Below are positions 49,741 through 62,450 of a stretch of 64,000 nucleotides of DNA, in pieces; position 1 is the stretch's first letter; the number at the start of each line of letters is the position of its first letter. The DNA lies in NCBI GenBank assembly GCA_017163975.1, contig JAFFSR010000136.1:9855501-9919500 (forward strand), in the 5' to 3' direction. Under the pieces are notes generated by a model. The model did not search any database. It was given only the letters and a program-made list of their open reading frames with translations, and was not told the origin of the DNA. The DNA comes from Anastatus disparis (Eukaryota > Arthropoda > Insecta > Hymenoptera > Eupelmidae). Both the position numbers and the translations under genes were made by a program.

Positions 49741-50330
49741 CGTGTGATTAAAATATGTTCTCCTTAAGCATTCAGCAGCTTGCATTTAACCTTTTTAGAA
49801 ATTCCTTTTTTTTTGCAAAAAAGAGAGAAAAAGAAAGAAAAATGGATAAGGTGACTTCCTTTTTTTCAAAAACCTTTTCACTTTTGCGTATTTTAAGCAG
49901 GCCTGATTTCTTTTCTCGTACTTCGTGCCTTGTTTCTCCAAGTATACGTCTTTCCGTTTTAGACGTGGTTTGCATATGTAACGAAGTATATATGTCGGCA
50001 TAAATTATTTCATGAATTTGCGAAAAAATATAAAGTTCTACCTAGTTTCCGCGTCATATTATTTCATCAAATATACATTAGCGTTCACAGTTAATTGCGC
50101 TCGAATATATCCTACCGGAAACCATATGTTGTCCGTTGATGATCAACCATTGCTGAACGGCAAACTATGAAGCACACGATTTCTCGTTTTGAAAATACAC
50201 GTGCATTCGCGGACAGTTAGCGAATAATTAGCGATATTCGAAACTGCGGCAGTTGCAATTAGGCGTAGGAAGCTACAACGGTTTACATGTACATATAACT
50301 TTGAATCATATTATAACAGAAGCTACAGTC
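49741..50330. promoter_or_regulatory. Higher-GC intronic island
   Basis: A less A/T-rich stretch with CpGs at 50040-50280. Frames on both strands over 49755-50003 overlap and are A/GA-driven. A very short + frame near 50127 (MLSVDDQPLLNGKL) is coding-like but only 14 codons. Candidate intronic regulatory element. Confidence 0.3.
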
Positions 50331-51890
50331 TAACTTGAAATTTAACTATAATAGTAGAATTTATAGCTGGAAATTTTGAGAGCACCGTAATGACCGAAAC
50401 ACTTTGATTGTAATAACGGTCATGTTATTGTGTAAACTAATATCTACCGCGCTATAGCAACCTTTTAGTCTGGACTAAGTAAACAAGGAAAAATTAATTA
50501 TTGTACAATCTGTTCGAAATTATATTTACGTTTAGAGGTTGGACTATATTATGTGAATATAATTGAGAGCAATTTTGTTGGCTATGTACAATTTTATGAA
50601 TTGTTAATAGTCAATTTCAAAAATATTTTTAAAAAATACTGCTGCAAGAGTAAATTAGATATTTACGCAAATTTCATTTTAAATATAAAATAATCCTTTT
50701 TTATTTATAATTTGTGCATTAAATTTAAAATAAAATTCTATTCATTATCTAATATATTTCCAAATTTGGAAAAATTGTTATTAATATTTTGTTTTAAGAA
50801 TGATTAAAAAGTTATTTAAATTTTTAATTTTTTGATCATGGCGATTATTTTCAAAACGAAGTTCGTGCTCATATTTATTGGGTTCACTGACACTCGAATG
50901 TCATTCGACCTTTGTTTTTTTTTGCGTAAGAAAAAGAAAGAATAATATTTAAGTATGACTAATGCTTAAAAATTCTAATCTAAAATGCAACAGTTTTTAT
51001 AAATTCAAAATATATACTTTTGCGTTTTAAAAATTTATTTTTAAAACATAAATTTTATGTTCGTTAAATTATATCAAGTAACTCTCAAAGAAGTCAAATT
51101 ATTTATTTGAATAATGTAAATATGAATCTTAAGAAAATGACTATAAAATAGTAGAACTATTCAACATTTCAATTCACTTTCTAAGACTTATACATAAGAA
51201 GTCATAAACTACATATTTAAAAACTTGCAGAAGAGATACGCGAATGCATACAAAATTTATTTTTTCCACATATTTTAAAAAAGTGAAAAATGGAGAATAA
51301 TTTTTACTACATCTCATTAAAAAAATTTATAAAATTTTTACATACTTATCTTTTTCACTACTAAGTTTTAAAGTTTCAAAAGTTTTAATAAAACTTTTTC
51401 GTTACAAACAGTTTTTTTTAGCATTTTTCTGTATTATTATTTTTTTTTTTTTTAATTATGAAGCTCTATTTTTCAGCTTAAAAAATTTATCATGCATTAA
51501 AAATGCATGAATTTTCGGTTGTTTTGAATCATTGTTTGAAATAATTATTTTGAGTCAGAAAGTTCGTATCATCTAGAATTAAATTGTTAAAAAATCTTCT
51601 TTTCTTAAGTAAATTTTATTATTTAAGACATTTTTTCTGAAAAAATTTGATATTTAATGTTAATTTATATAATTAATACATTAGAGAAATGTTTTAATAA
51701 ATAACAGATTTAATTAAATGTATAATTATTCATTAATTAAAGTAATTTTGATAACTTAACTAATATTTTTTACAAAAAATAAAAATCTATTGAGAAAAAT
51801 AAAAATCATCTTAAAATATTAAAAAAATATACTGTATACGCTAGTTAGCATCTAAAGTCAGATAAAAAGTCTGCATAGCCGAGTTCTAGA
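50331..51890. other. AT-rich, nothing identified
   Basis: A/T-rich, with a T run near 51440-51453. No supported feature. Confidence 0.55.
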
Positions 51891-53170
51891 CTAAATAAAT
51901 AAAACTTCTTGCTGTTTGACTCATATATCTGTAATCGGTGTATAAGCACAAATTGCTCGAGTTTAACGCAGTCCACGAACAATTAAGTATCCCTGGAGGT
52001 GTTGACTTGGTCGCGAGTTAGTCTCATATTCCTTTTCTCAACATAAGCCCGTTAATGTGTTTCTCGCGGTATTTCCCCTAGGACCACTGATGACAACAAG
52101 TTAAAGCCAAAAGTTCTTATAAAAACAGCTCTGGCGACCACACCGTATTACGTATGAAAGAAGATATTAGTTGCGGCTTTTAGAAGAAAAAGATAATGCG
52201 TAAATGAAAATTTAGTCAAAGCGTTAAGTAAAATCTGTTAGAAAACTTATATGATGTATGTTAAATGAAATTTACCTAGTTTTGGTAAATCTTACTTCAA
52301 ACTTGAGAAAATTTAACTTTTAAGTAGCTCTCTGTAAGATGCTTATCTCAACGGAAGTACTATTTAAGTATTGAGGATGTTCTACTCAACCAATAAATTA
52401 GTTTATTTAAAAAAATGTCTTAAAGTTGTTTAAAATTCTTTGTTTCAAGATAAAATTATGTCAACGAAGATAAGTTCTATTTTCCTAAAAAAAATACATT
52501 TTATATAAGTTACAAAGGCAATGTATGCTTCATCATTTAAGTCGAATATACAAACCAAAAATTTTTTATGTGATAAAAATAATTAATTTTCGTTTGACTT
52601 GAAAAATATAATTTTCCGTTATCCTATAAAAAAACAATGTTTAATAAGTACTTTATCAAAAAAACGTAAAAGTCAGAGAAACATAAAAGCATCTCAGCAA
52701 TTATTAATTAAATAATTAATAAAACAAAATTAATTAAAATTTGTTAATGAGGAAAATCATTATTCACTTGAGCATTAAATTTCGTTTGATTAAAATGAAA
52801 ATTTGCGCTCTATTCAGAAAACTTGGTTCTTTAGATCTTTTGCGGTGTATTAACGACCTTGCGCGACATATGATCTGCTTATTTCTATCCTCATTCCTCT
52901 TTAATGATTAACCCCACGTGTGTGTTCTGTGTGTGCTTTGTGGTCGATCTTTTATTATAAGCCACAATTTCTTGGAGCGTGTATACTGCGCGTGCGTTAA
53001 TATATACGCACATATATAGGGAAAGTTTAAAGATGCGTATATAAAACGCATATTATTTTTTTGACTCATCGGTTATGGTCTCTGACATTTTCAGAGTGCG
53101 CAATTCGAAAAAGGGACACGTCATTTATATAGGATGTTGCTGGACTTCAAAGATTGCGCATTATGGCATG
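51891..53170. promoter_or_regulatory. Two higher-GC islands around an AT-rich centre
   Basis: 51890-52160 has CpGs and a TATAAAA box (52118-52124) on the + strand. 52840-53170 has a CACGTG E-box (52915-52920), GCGCGTGCG and paired ATGCGTATATAAAACGCAT-like elements (53033-53051). The DNA between is A/T-rich. Regulatory role inferred. Confidence 0.3.
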
Positions 53171-53750
53171 GATGAATGAAATTGGGTAGTTTTTATTGTA
53201 ATTCGACTTTAATATCCTTCAATATCTGAAAGATGACATTCTCTTCAGGCATATTTAATGTCGTTTGAAGTTTAATTTCAAGATAAAGAAATTGCTTTTG
53301 AATAAATTCCTTTGATAAGAAGCGAATTCATTTTATTTTTATAGTACTTTTTTAATTTATTTATTTGTAGAAAATATCTGTACTAATTATGATTTATTTT
53401 TTATGTTTTAGGTGAGTTACAAAAACCATTAATCATTTTGTTTTCTTCATGTTACGTACGTATATTAGTTAATTAAATTATAATTAAATATATTATTCAA
53501 AACTTACAAAATATGAACATTATCTTAATGTATATATATATATGAAAAAAATAGAAAATAAGAACAAGAATTTAGTGAAATACGAGCAAATCCAATCTTT
53601 TTGTTCACAAAGCATTTTTAATGCACTAGTTCCTCTAAATAACAGAAAATTAAAGCGGTTACTCAGAAGATAATCGCAATAAAAAAGAGACATATGATCG
53701 TCCTTAAACGTTTTAGAAATTATCAAGCATTGTGGTGTGACATTGAGTCA
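53171..53750. other. AT-rich, nothing identified
   Basis: A/T-rich with a (TA)n stretch near 53529-53542. The - frame 53520-53726 has no coding character. Confidence 0.55.
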
Positions 53751-56017
53751 CACAATTCATTTTAAAGCGAAGAAAGCTCGCTGCTGCAATATAATAGAGG
53801 AAAGATTCTATTTTACGTCGATATAAACAGACAAGAAGTTGATATATATACGCTTGCTCGAGCTTGAAAAGATATAGAAGAGAATTTCTCATACGTCGGC
53901 ATGAAAATTCCTTGAGTTGTGCGCTTTTTAAAAAAATTGGTATGCGCTAGGCGCGTACAACTTTATACATACCTCACCTTTTATTCGGACCCATACTTCA
54001 CTCCATTTTTTTTTTTCATTTCTTTTATTCTATCTTTTTTACTGCGTCGCCAATATTTTCTCCGACCCTTTTTTTATATCTATTCTCCAAACATTAACCG
54101 TACGTTTCTTATTCCTTTTTTATTCCTTATGTCGTTTCCTTCTTTTTAATGGAGAAAAAAGATGAAGGATAAAGAAATTGCTTACGTGATGATCTTTTGT
54201 ACGAAGTTGCACATGCAAAGATGACGTCAGCAGGAAGAATTAAGAATAGTCGATATCAAATGTAGAATTATTTTCAGATCCAAGTTCAAGTTCATTATTT
54301 TTATAAAATTTTATGATAAATCAATCGAACAAATAATACAAGATTGAGATTTAAAATATCCTTCGATCTTGATTATTTAGTTAATAATGTTTTCAAATTT
54401 ATTTTAAAGCATATTTGATGAGCATTTGTATAAAATAAGCTCATTGGTATCTTAAATCTGATTATTTTCATTCATTTGATTATTTTTCTATAACCATAAC
54501 GGTCTTATTTAATTTTATAAGTTGTATAGAAATTCGAAAAAAATTTGTTTTTATACATTTTGCCATAGTGACAAAAGCTTGAATTAATAATTTAATTGAT
54601 TATTATTTCCAATAAATTGGTTATTTTTTCATTAAAATACGTATGTTGAGAACTGATGTAAACACAGCAAGAAAATTTAAATGATTCAACCCTTAGTTCA
54701 AAGTTCTAAAAAGTAGGTTCATGTAAATCTACCAGACGCATTTAATATTTCTTTTTATTGCCAGTTAAATGTGTTATAGAATTGCCGGTCTATAAAACGT
54801 GTTTTGATATACCAAAAAAGTTTGTCTGAATGGTGTAAATTTCGTAAGACCCAATGCAGATAACTCGATACTAGAACCCTTATTTTCATCAATTTGATAT
54901 TAGCTGCAATACAGTTTCTTTGCTCCACCTAAAAAACAGTTTATCGCTACCAGACATCGTCCAACTTAAAAAAAAAGAAAAAACGTGCTTCACATAGAAA
55001 TGCTACGTATAGCAATTCCTTCCTCTTAAAATCACTGGATCCATCTATATAAATCTCATTTATTTTAAACACTAAAATTTTCATCGAACCTACATCTTTA
55101 CTCTCTATTCAGCCTTAATCTCGCCCAACCCAAAAAAAAAGAGTCGAACAACAAATTGGCCTCATTTAATGCGAGCCGCAACATATATTACTCGAAAATA
55201 AGACCTAAAAGTGTGCGGAGAATCCATGAAAATCAGCAGAAGAAGGAAAAAAAGAAGGAACAGAAGAGAAAATATACATCCAAAGCCCAGGTCTGCATTG
55301 CTATTCAACATCTTGCGTCAATGCTATAAAGTATTAACTAACGATCGGACGCGTCTCCATTACTTATTTATAAGTTAGAGGCTCCTCTTTTATTTCTAAA
55401 ACTAAAGAAACGTTGCTATCCTTGTGGAGAGTTACAGAGACACGCTGCGTTATTATATGCGACCAAGTTACTCCCGTGAGGCTTTTGCAAACACTCTCAT
55501 CCCTTGTTTTTATTGGACATGTTCTATATGTATGTGTATGTGTGTCCAAGGCGCAATTCTTCTTATTCTTCTTGTATAAGAGACACATACTAGAGGATCA
55601 GTGGTTCACTGAATTATTAAACGCACGCTGAGACTTCCAACAGCGTTTTCTTACGATGTGTCCTGCCTCAATTTTCTTAGACACACTCTCTCTAGCCTTT
55701 GGAAATTTTTCTTCTATTTTTCTTTAGCTTTATCTATTCTCCAGCTTTCCTTTTATATTTTTATCGTTTTCGATATAAAGTTAAATTTTTCTTTTTTTCT
55801 ATTTCTTTATGCGTCGATTTTATTTAAAGAACAGCATATACGGATAAGTAATGTAGGTATAACGGTATATATACATACGTATAGAAAATTTAATGTCTTT
55901 TCTTTTGATAAATAAGAGATCGCCAACTATTTAAACCCCTGCGGTTTTAAGCTCCTAACACTTGAATTATTTGTATCTCAATGCGGAGAATAACATGATT
56001 TGTATATGAAGCCTTGA
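53751..56017. promoter_or_regulatory. Series of mixed-composition islands
   Basis: Patches at 53760-54260, 54900-55640 and 55650-56010 are less A/T-rich, with CT tracts, a TG run (CTATATGTATGTGTATGTGTG, 55523-55543) and a TGACGTCA site (54222-54229, a perfect CRE palindrome). Frames here (53919-54149, 55364-55588, 55413-55631, 55658-55915) overlap between strands and carry no motif. Intervening DNA is A/T-rich. Confidence 0.3.
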
Positions 56018-56257
56018 ATAACTGACGAAACTCATACGAACGTTATATACAACCACTTGGTTTCTGAAATCACCGAGGCGAGCTTGAGAAAATTTACTAC
56101 ATTGTTAGAACAAAAGGAAAAACACGTAGATTGGAAAAAAGAGTTAGAAAAAATGATGTACTTATCTCCGGAAAGGTTTCATAAAAAAATAAAAGCGTCA
56201 GATAAAATTGATCAAACAAAACAAGACTGTAACTTATTTGCTGTACATACATGCTAA
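56018..56257 (+). CDS. Possible coding fragment, charged helix-rich, unassigned
   Basis: An 79-codon open stretch, from after a TGA to a TAA. It has no ATG near its start, so it would be an internal or last exon or a fragment. The peptide contains HLVSEITEASLRKFTTLLEQ, KEKHVDWKKELEKMMYL, then SPERFHKKIKASDK and QTKQDCNLF. It is strongly charged and helix-like. A-rich codons explain part of the Lys content, but the Glu/Leu/Thr pattern is more protein-like than most frames here. The nearest upstream AG (GATTTGTATATGAAG, about 56010) would put the TGA inside the exon. No family is recognised. Confidence 0.28.
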   Translation: MTDETHTNVIYNHLVSEITEASLRKFTTLLEQKEKHVDWKKELEKMMYLSPERFHKKIKASDKIDQTKQDCNLFAVHTC

Positions 56258-57060
56258 AAGTAGTAAAATGGGTCACATGTGGTAATATTTGTATACTTAG
56301 AATTACTTCCCAGAAGGGTCATATTCTTTTTGTCTTTTTTTTTTTAATTATAAGTTTAAACAATACTATTGTTAAAATTTTTTTATAGATTACGAAATTA
56401 CGTGACTTTAAAGCAAAATGATTGTCCACTTGAATTTTCAGTTAATTAAAATAACTTTTAAAATTGTTGTGAAACCTTCACATGACTTATAAACGTGACA
56501 AAATATTGCTTTGATTTCAATTACAATAATTTTGTAAAAATAAAATTAAAAAACTTTAAAATAAATGAAAAGAATAATAATTTTGATGAATCATATTGTG
56601 AATAATGTTGTCAGCCTTGAATCAGTTCATAAATGAAAGTAAACATACGCGAATAAATAAACGTGATAATATATATATATATATAATATTGAATTTAAAA
56701 AATATATAAATATTTACAAATGAGCTGAAAGTGAATGATAAATTTGTTAAATATTAAAAAAATTAAAAAAAAGAATTTAAAAATTTTTGTATTAAATTTG
56801 AATGATAATATTTCGTAGTATTCGAAGTCAAAAATATTTAATTTTAACACATTCTTCTGATTAATATTCAAAGGATAATCTATACTATGCTTTTAATAGA
56901 AAGTTGAATTCCTAATGAATATTTAATATGAAATCATTAAAATCGTCTGAATTTTCTTGATAAAATAACGATTCACGTTTTCAATTTCCAAAGTAATCAA
57001 AACTCAGTATCTCAACGCTAATTTCTTCATGTATAATTACATCCTAAAGTAAATTCATGG
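56258..57060. other. AT-rich, nothing identified
   Basis: A/T-rich, with an (AT)n stretch at about 56669-56685. Confidence 0.55.
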
Positions 57061-57600
57061 AAAGCCCATATGACATCCCAGGCAACTTGCTGCTGGGACT
57101 GCGTGACCAATCTGATATATTTAATATATCCCTTGGAAAACTTTCCGATCATTTGCAATTGCACGAAAAGTCAGTTCACTTTTGTACACATATATATATG
57201 GTATACACTTGAGGAACGTTATATAGCGATGGCGTCAAAAGTCAAGAGAGAGAGAGAGACTCTCCCTAAGTGGATTACAAGCGGCTGCACTGCTAAAACT
57301 TTGCTTGCTCTGTCGCAGAGCATAAGAGTCGAAGCCGCAACGCGTTCTTACACATACGTATACATACAAGCACAGCTGCTGTTACTCGCCGTCGCCGTCG
57401 TCGTCGTCGCCTTTCACTTTACCATATTATATATACCTTCGAGGATGGTGTGTAGATGTGTGTATGTGAAGTGCAACTGTACTTGTGCAACATGTATGTT
57501 CGCGCGCACTCACGCTTGCTTTATATGCATTTTTCTTATTCGGTTTTTCAATACTTTAAATTTTACCTTTAGAGCTACTGTTGTGTGCTAATGCATAGAT
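57061..57600. promoter_or_regulatory. Higher-GC island with GTC repeat; longest open frame
   Basis: A 173-codon + frame (57070-57591), the longest in the window, crosses this island. Its inner ATG (57231) gives MASKVKRERETLPKWITSGC and a later hydrophobic run, but that run translates a GTC/GCC triplet repeat (57388-57410) and the ERE run translates a GA repeat (57246-57258). There is no recognised domain. TATATATATGG (57190-57200) and the GA repeat suggest a regulatory island instead. I leave the gene question open. Confidence 0.3.
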
Positions 57601-58620
57601 TCTTAATTATCAGCATAGTCGATGCAATGATGTCTTTAAGGAATTTAAATTTTAATATATTATATGTGTGTACTTTTAGATTATGTAATAGAGATTCCTT
57701 TCTTAAACAGCTTGCTAATGCGCGAAACTAATTTGCGTCTTTTGATTTCTGGGGAAAATAATTGCCGGTGTGTATTAATAAGTCGACTTTAATTTTCCAA
57801 GGCTATAATGGGAGAGAGAAAAATTAAGTTAGTGATATTTTTAAAGTTGTGTATAATTAGACAAATTGGTTGGAAAATTAAGTAAGAGCAAATTTTTTTT
57901 TTCGAATTAAATGGGTATTTTTCCAAAATGCTTTGTTAAACACTTTGACGAAATGACTTAAGTGTATTGTTGCCTAAAAAGACCTTGTGTTTTTTTCTAT
58001 GTAGCAACATTAATTCAATATTAATGCTTTAAATTAATATTAAAAAAAGATTTAACTCTATTTTCTTTTGTTTCGTGATATTCTATTAGAGATAAAAATC
58101 AATGTTAGCTATTACTATTTACTACAATGAATTATTAAAATCTTGTTTCATATATGTTTATATAAATATAAAAATTATATATTCAATACTTTGTTTGAAA
58201 ATTCAAGCAAATTAAAATTGTTAATTTAGTAAATATTAAAATTATGTTCAGATTAATTTTCAAAATATCGATTACGACGCTAAAAATTTTTATAAATTAA
58301 TTATCTTCTATAAAATTATTAAAACCATAGTATAATGTAATCAAATATTGATTAGCTATTAATCACGCATTTTTAAGTTGTTTAAATTCCTAAACATATT
58401 TCTCCATAAATTAATAATTTACGATCTTACTATAATTATCTATTAAAAAAATATAATAAATTTTATTATACAATAAATTTATCATGTAATAAATTATGAA
58501 AACTTTCTGCATAATGTAACAATTTTATTAAAATTAATAATAATAATGATACGCTAGTGTATTTAAAAATTTTTTCTTCATCAAAACCAACAAGCTACCA
58601 AAAATTAATAAAAAGAAACG
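57601..58620. other. AT-rich, nothing identified
   Basis: A/T-rich, no supported feature. Confidence 0.6.
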
Positions 58621-59480
58621 GAGCTTTGCCATATTTACAGTGAAAACCGTTATGCCTGTCAAACAATACAATAAATACTTTCCGCTTAATCCTATGCTAA
58701 GCAAGCCTATATACACACATGTATCCACTACTGTACGTCCGGCCATAGGAAATTTTAAAGCATATATCTCCTTAGCATGTACATCTACATATATAAACTT
58801 GCATAGGTTAATACAAAACCGGACGACACCTGGGTGCAAGTGCCTTTTAAGCCATTGACCGCTTGTCTCCTCGGTATATATACGGTAAAGATACTTTCGT
58901 ATTTATAACTATCGGCGGAAGTATCTTTTTGCCTATTTACACCGTGACCGAGCTCTATTGGCTTTTTAAACTTAACTTACTATCGGCTATTAAAGCTTAA
59001 TTCCTATTAAATTTTTTTTTAAACTTTTTAAAAAGTAATATTATATCAAAAAACAAAAAGAAAGAAAAAGAAAAAGAAAGGTTTTAAAAGCAAGCAGGCA
59101 TTAAAACGCAGCATCTTGAAAGCACAGTGCGTTATATAGCGGTACATCGGCGCGCCGATAGAATGCGGAATGCGCTTACGCTAGTAACAAGCAACCAGTA
59201 GTGCTTGTAGTGGTAGTATTACTTGTCTATATAAAGATGAGACTTTCTGCCATGGCAGATTTTGATGGATCGAAGGTAGTTTAAGTTGAAAAGTAATTGT
59301 TGGAGCCGCAAGGGGCTTATAACTAAAGATAAGTGTGTAATAGACACCTGGTGCTGCTGCTTCTTGAGTTTTCTTATGCTGTTTAGGTAAACGCTGGATA
59401 CAAGATGTTCTTGCTATAGTGCATTGCTTATTGCAGTGCGTGTGGCTTCAAACTTTCTTTGCTTATTATTTTTTCCTTTT
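58621..59480. promoter_or_regulatory. Higher-GC island with palindrome and TATA box
   Basis: CpG-rich DNA includes a perfect 14-bp palindrome ATCGGCGCGCCGAT (59146-59159), a nearby TTATATAGCGG (59132-59142) and a strong TATATAAAG (59228-59236). A 15-codon frame starting MRLSAMADFDG at 59237 abuts the TATA box and so could not be its first exon. A repeated TAAAGATACTTTCG/CGGAAGTATCTTT pair at 58886-58929 forms an imperfect hairpin. Candidate enhancer or promoter. Confidence 0.35.
59146..59159. repeat. 14-bp GC-rich perfect palindrome
   Basis: ATCGGCGCGCCGAT, centred on an AscI-like GGCGCGCC. Rare in an A/T-rich sequence; possible dyad binding site. Confidence 0.55.
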
Positions 59481-60351
59481 TTTCTGAAAATTATGGATAA
59501 TAAACTGTTTGAAGCTAGAATTTTCATCGAATTACTAGTGTTAGGCGTTCTGATAATTACTTGCGCGTAGACAGTACTTTGCTATATCCTTTTTTTAAAT
59601 TCTTTGATTTTCAATCTCTTTTAGCAACTATTCTTCATTGTCTAATCATTAAAATTAAAAATTTCGATGTAGGAAACAATACTTTTAATGAATAGGATAT
59701 TAAAAATTGCAAATTATGGTATTTATTTAGCTAATTGTAAACTAGTCATACTAAAAAGTTTAATTTAATTTTTTCGAATAAAATTGACCTTTTTTTACAT
59801 CAGATGTTTCTTTGATTGACAGTATCTCAGAATATTTATTATTCGAAAAGATGAAAATTGTCAATATTGTAGATGCTTTAGTTTGACAACGATACATCTT
59901 CATTTCCATACATTTCCAATTTTAATATGAATTTTTTGACATTTTTCATTTTTAGATAACATTGATAAATTCATTTTGGTTCAATAATTTTAAATTTTAA
60001 ATTTATCTCAAGTTGTATCGTAAACAAACAGCTGACAGTTAAAATGTTACAACAAAAAATATAAACTTTTTTTTTACTTCATTGGGTATTATACAAAAGT
60101 TAGGAAGCACGTTTTGTTATGTATCCTACATCTTTTTTGTTCTCAAATTTTTTTTTACATAGTCGCAAAGAATAAATACAAAGCCTTGAAACACCATACA
60201 AAATACATAAAGACAAAAAGAAATAATTCATAACAAGTATAAAACTTTTCTGTCGTTCACAACCGTTCCTATGGGCAACCTAAAAGAAGAAGAAGAAAAA
60301 ACACTTATTACACACAAAAGAAATCCATCCGAAGCAGTGTAAATCTCAGCG
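59481..60351. other. AT-rich, nothing identified
   Basis: A/T-rich with a GAA run near 60286-60298. Confidence 0.55.
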
Positions 60352-60597
60352 TTAAAACCCGTGCAGCATATATTTTACATTAATAGTGCGTCCAATGCTA
60401 AAGATTATTACGGCCGGTGCAGCATCAACTTGCCATTTAAGCATTACACTATACATTGTCCCTGAAAGTTTCTTTTTACGTCGGCGTGTACACGTATACA
60501 CGGAGATAATTTTCTCATAAAAATTACCCGCTAAATATAGGTAATCGAGGAACGCCTTGACATTTGAGATACTTTTATCTACATTTTTTTGAGACAT
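60352..60597 (-). CDS. Possible small protein, 81 codons, unassigned
   Basis: A true ATG (60597-60595) in context TAATAATGTC opens 81 codons. The peptide starts MSQKNVDKSISNVKAFLDYL, has a basic cluster TRRRKKK at about residues 37-43 and continues MYSVMLKWQVDAAPAVIIFS. Codon use is balanced for this window. The basic run could be a nuclear-localisation-like signal. A second coding-like frame lies 135 bp upstream on the same strand (60851-60732), so both could be parts of one decayed gene. No family is recognised. Confidence 0.3.
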   Translation of the reverse strand: MSQKNVDKSISNVKAFLDYLYLAGNFYEKIISVYTCTRRRKKKLSGTMYSVMLKWQVDAAPAVIIFSIGRTINVKYMLHGF

Positions 60598-60731
60598 TAT
60601 TAACTATTATTTAAAAAATAATATGTATCAATGAAACTGTACTCCGTTACATAATAAAATTATAATACATTGATATTTTATAGCAAATATAAATTAAAAT
60701 TATACTTGAATGAATTTTTACCATGTACTCG

Positions 60732-60851
60732 TCAATTTTTATCCAATAACTTGGTAAAAAGTTGCCGATATAACATCTTAATCTCGCATTGGAACAGATT
60801 TGCTTGTTCTGCTGTAGCGTCGGTAAAGTAGGTATCATAACCTACAAGCTT
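60732..60851 (-). pseudogene. Possible coding fragment upstream of the 60.4-kb frame
   Basis: A 39-codon frame without ATG ends in TGA at 60734-60732. It includes YDTYFTDATAEQANLFQC and IKMLYRQLFTKLLDKN, which look like a genuine protein end. A second frame over the same DNA (from ATG 60838) is also open, so one of them is chance. Its closeness to the ATG frame at 60597 suggests remnants of one locus, but no homologue is known to me. Confidence 0.22.
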
Positions 60852-61320
60852 TTACATACATACTATTTAATTATAAGCCTTATAGTGTAAAATTGCGAAT
60901 GTTTCTTAAGATTTATTTTATTATTTGAACGTAAGAAAAACAAGGTTAATTAAAGATAACCATAAAACAGTGTACTTTTACTGCAGTTAGCTGCAGAAAT
61001 GTACATCGTAGCCATGCGCATGTAAATTCATCATTCAAATCTTTTATGTAAGTACTGTACAGAAGGAAAATAGTTAGTCTCAGTTACAGTTTTGCATTCG
61101 TATATTTATTTATTTTTTTTTTTATGAATGAGTTTTAGTTACACATAATTTCACCTTTGAGTGTATATCACATTTTCCTGTTCCTCCCCTTTAAAAAAAC
61201 ACTTAATAATACAATAAATTTTTCTTCATGCAGATTTCACATACAGATATTAATTTATCAAATATATCCCAACAATTATAGAATTATTTCAATATCTCAA
61301 AGATTGATATAAAATGCTAA
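60852..61320. other. AT-rich; short CTGCAG pair
   Basis: A small inverted or direct motif, CTGCAGTTAGCTGCAG (60981-60996), lies in otherwise A/T-rich DNA. Confidence 0.45.
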
Positions 61321-62000
61321 TATTAATAATCAAAGTTTTCATGACGCAGCCTCTCAGCTTCTCTTGGTTCATGGTAATTTTCATGGAAAATTTTTATATA
61401 ATTTTAACGAGAAAATTCTACGTATATACACATATGAAAACAATGGGACATTGACAATGCTTGGCTGCTTCCGGTTTTAATGTAAGGGACCGTCGTTATC
61501 GTATGACCAGGTATACCGCTCCTTTTTTTGCGCGTACATATTCTATTTAAAAAAAAGTAAAAGAAAAAAATTGTTATTTTTTTTTTCTTTTGGATGTTTC
61601 ACTGAGGCGTAAAAAAGGTGTGCGCAAAGTGGGATCGCACAGTGGCTCCTTTTTTTTAAAAACGTCTGTTTGTGAACTCATACTGATAAAAAAAGTATTT
61701 TTATCTTGTAAACATAAAACTAAGTACGAAAAAGATTGTTATGAAAGTTTTAATGTTGTGACTTGAATATTCTTTTTTACCATATCCAACCCGAAAGTTT
61801 CTACTTTCATCCCCACTACTTCAACCGAAAGTCTCACATTCTTGCCGGGGCAGGAAGCAAAAAGAACGTTTTGCGCAGGCGCTAACGACAGAGTATAGCA
61901 TACGTTATATCTCTCTGTCTCTTTCTTTTCCCCATATAATGTCTAATATACCTAGCCTTTTTGCTCTTCATCAAAAATCATAGTAAGAACAAAACAAAGG
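61321..62000. promoter_or_regulatory. Higher-GC island
   Basis: Mixed composition, with CpGs near 61480-61540 and 61850-61910, GCGCAGGCGC (61874-61883) and CT tracts. GAAAGT words recur (61792, 61831). No frame is credible. Confidence 0.3.
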
Positions 62001-62208
62001 CAGATATCAAAATCTTTTTCTGTTTCTTTTTCAAAATCTCTTAAATTTGAAACAAAAACAACAAAATGTATACATTATAATGTATATGTATACATTGTAT
62101 TATATTTTTAGTTAAAATTTTGATGAAAATAGTTAAAAAGTGTTGATGAAAAATGTGTGATTGAAACAGAGTGTATCGAAGAATAACTCTATCAGATTAA
62201 ATAATAAT

Positions 62209-62368
62209 TTTTTTTATTAATGAACTATCATTACGAGTGTTACCGTGTAGTGTATTATCGTTAGTGTATATAAACAAACATAATCTTTAAAAATTTATGA
62301 AAATTAGAATAATTCATAATCTTTTTTTATTAATGAATTATCATTACGAGTGTTACCGTGTAGTGTAT
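62209..62368. repeat. Direct repeat, two 47-bp copies
   Basis: Copies at 62209-62255 and 62322-62368 share TTTATTAATGAAC/TTATCATTACGAG and GTGTTACCGTGTAGTGTAT with one difference. The offset is 113 bp. This is a recent segmental or replication duplication close to the GC-rich foldback that follows. Confidence 0.8.
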
Positions 62369-62450
62369 CTCGTAGAACAATATAGCATAACGTTTACGTT
62401 ATACGTAATTTTAGTTGACAACTTTCGGCTTGGCTATGGTAAAATTGTAT

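Noticed and set aside
57070..57591. 173-codon open frame, the longest in the window
   Set aside because: The striking parts of its product translate a GTC/GCC triplet repeat, a GA repeat and TATA alternation. No domain or splice structure supports it.
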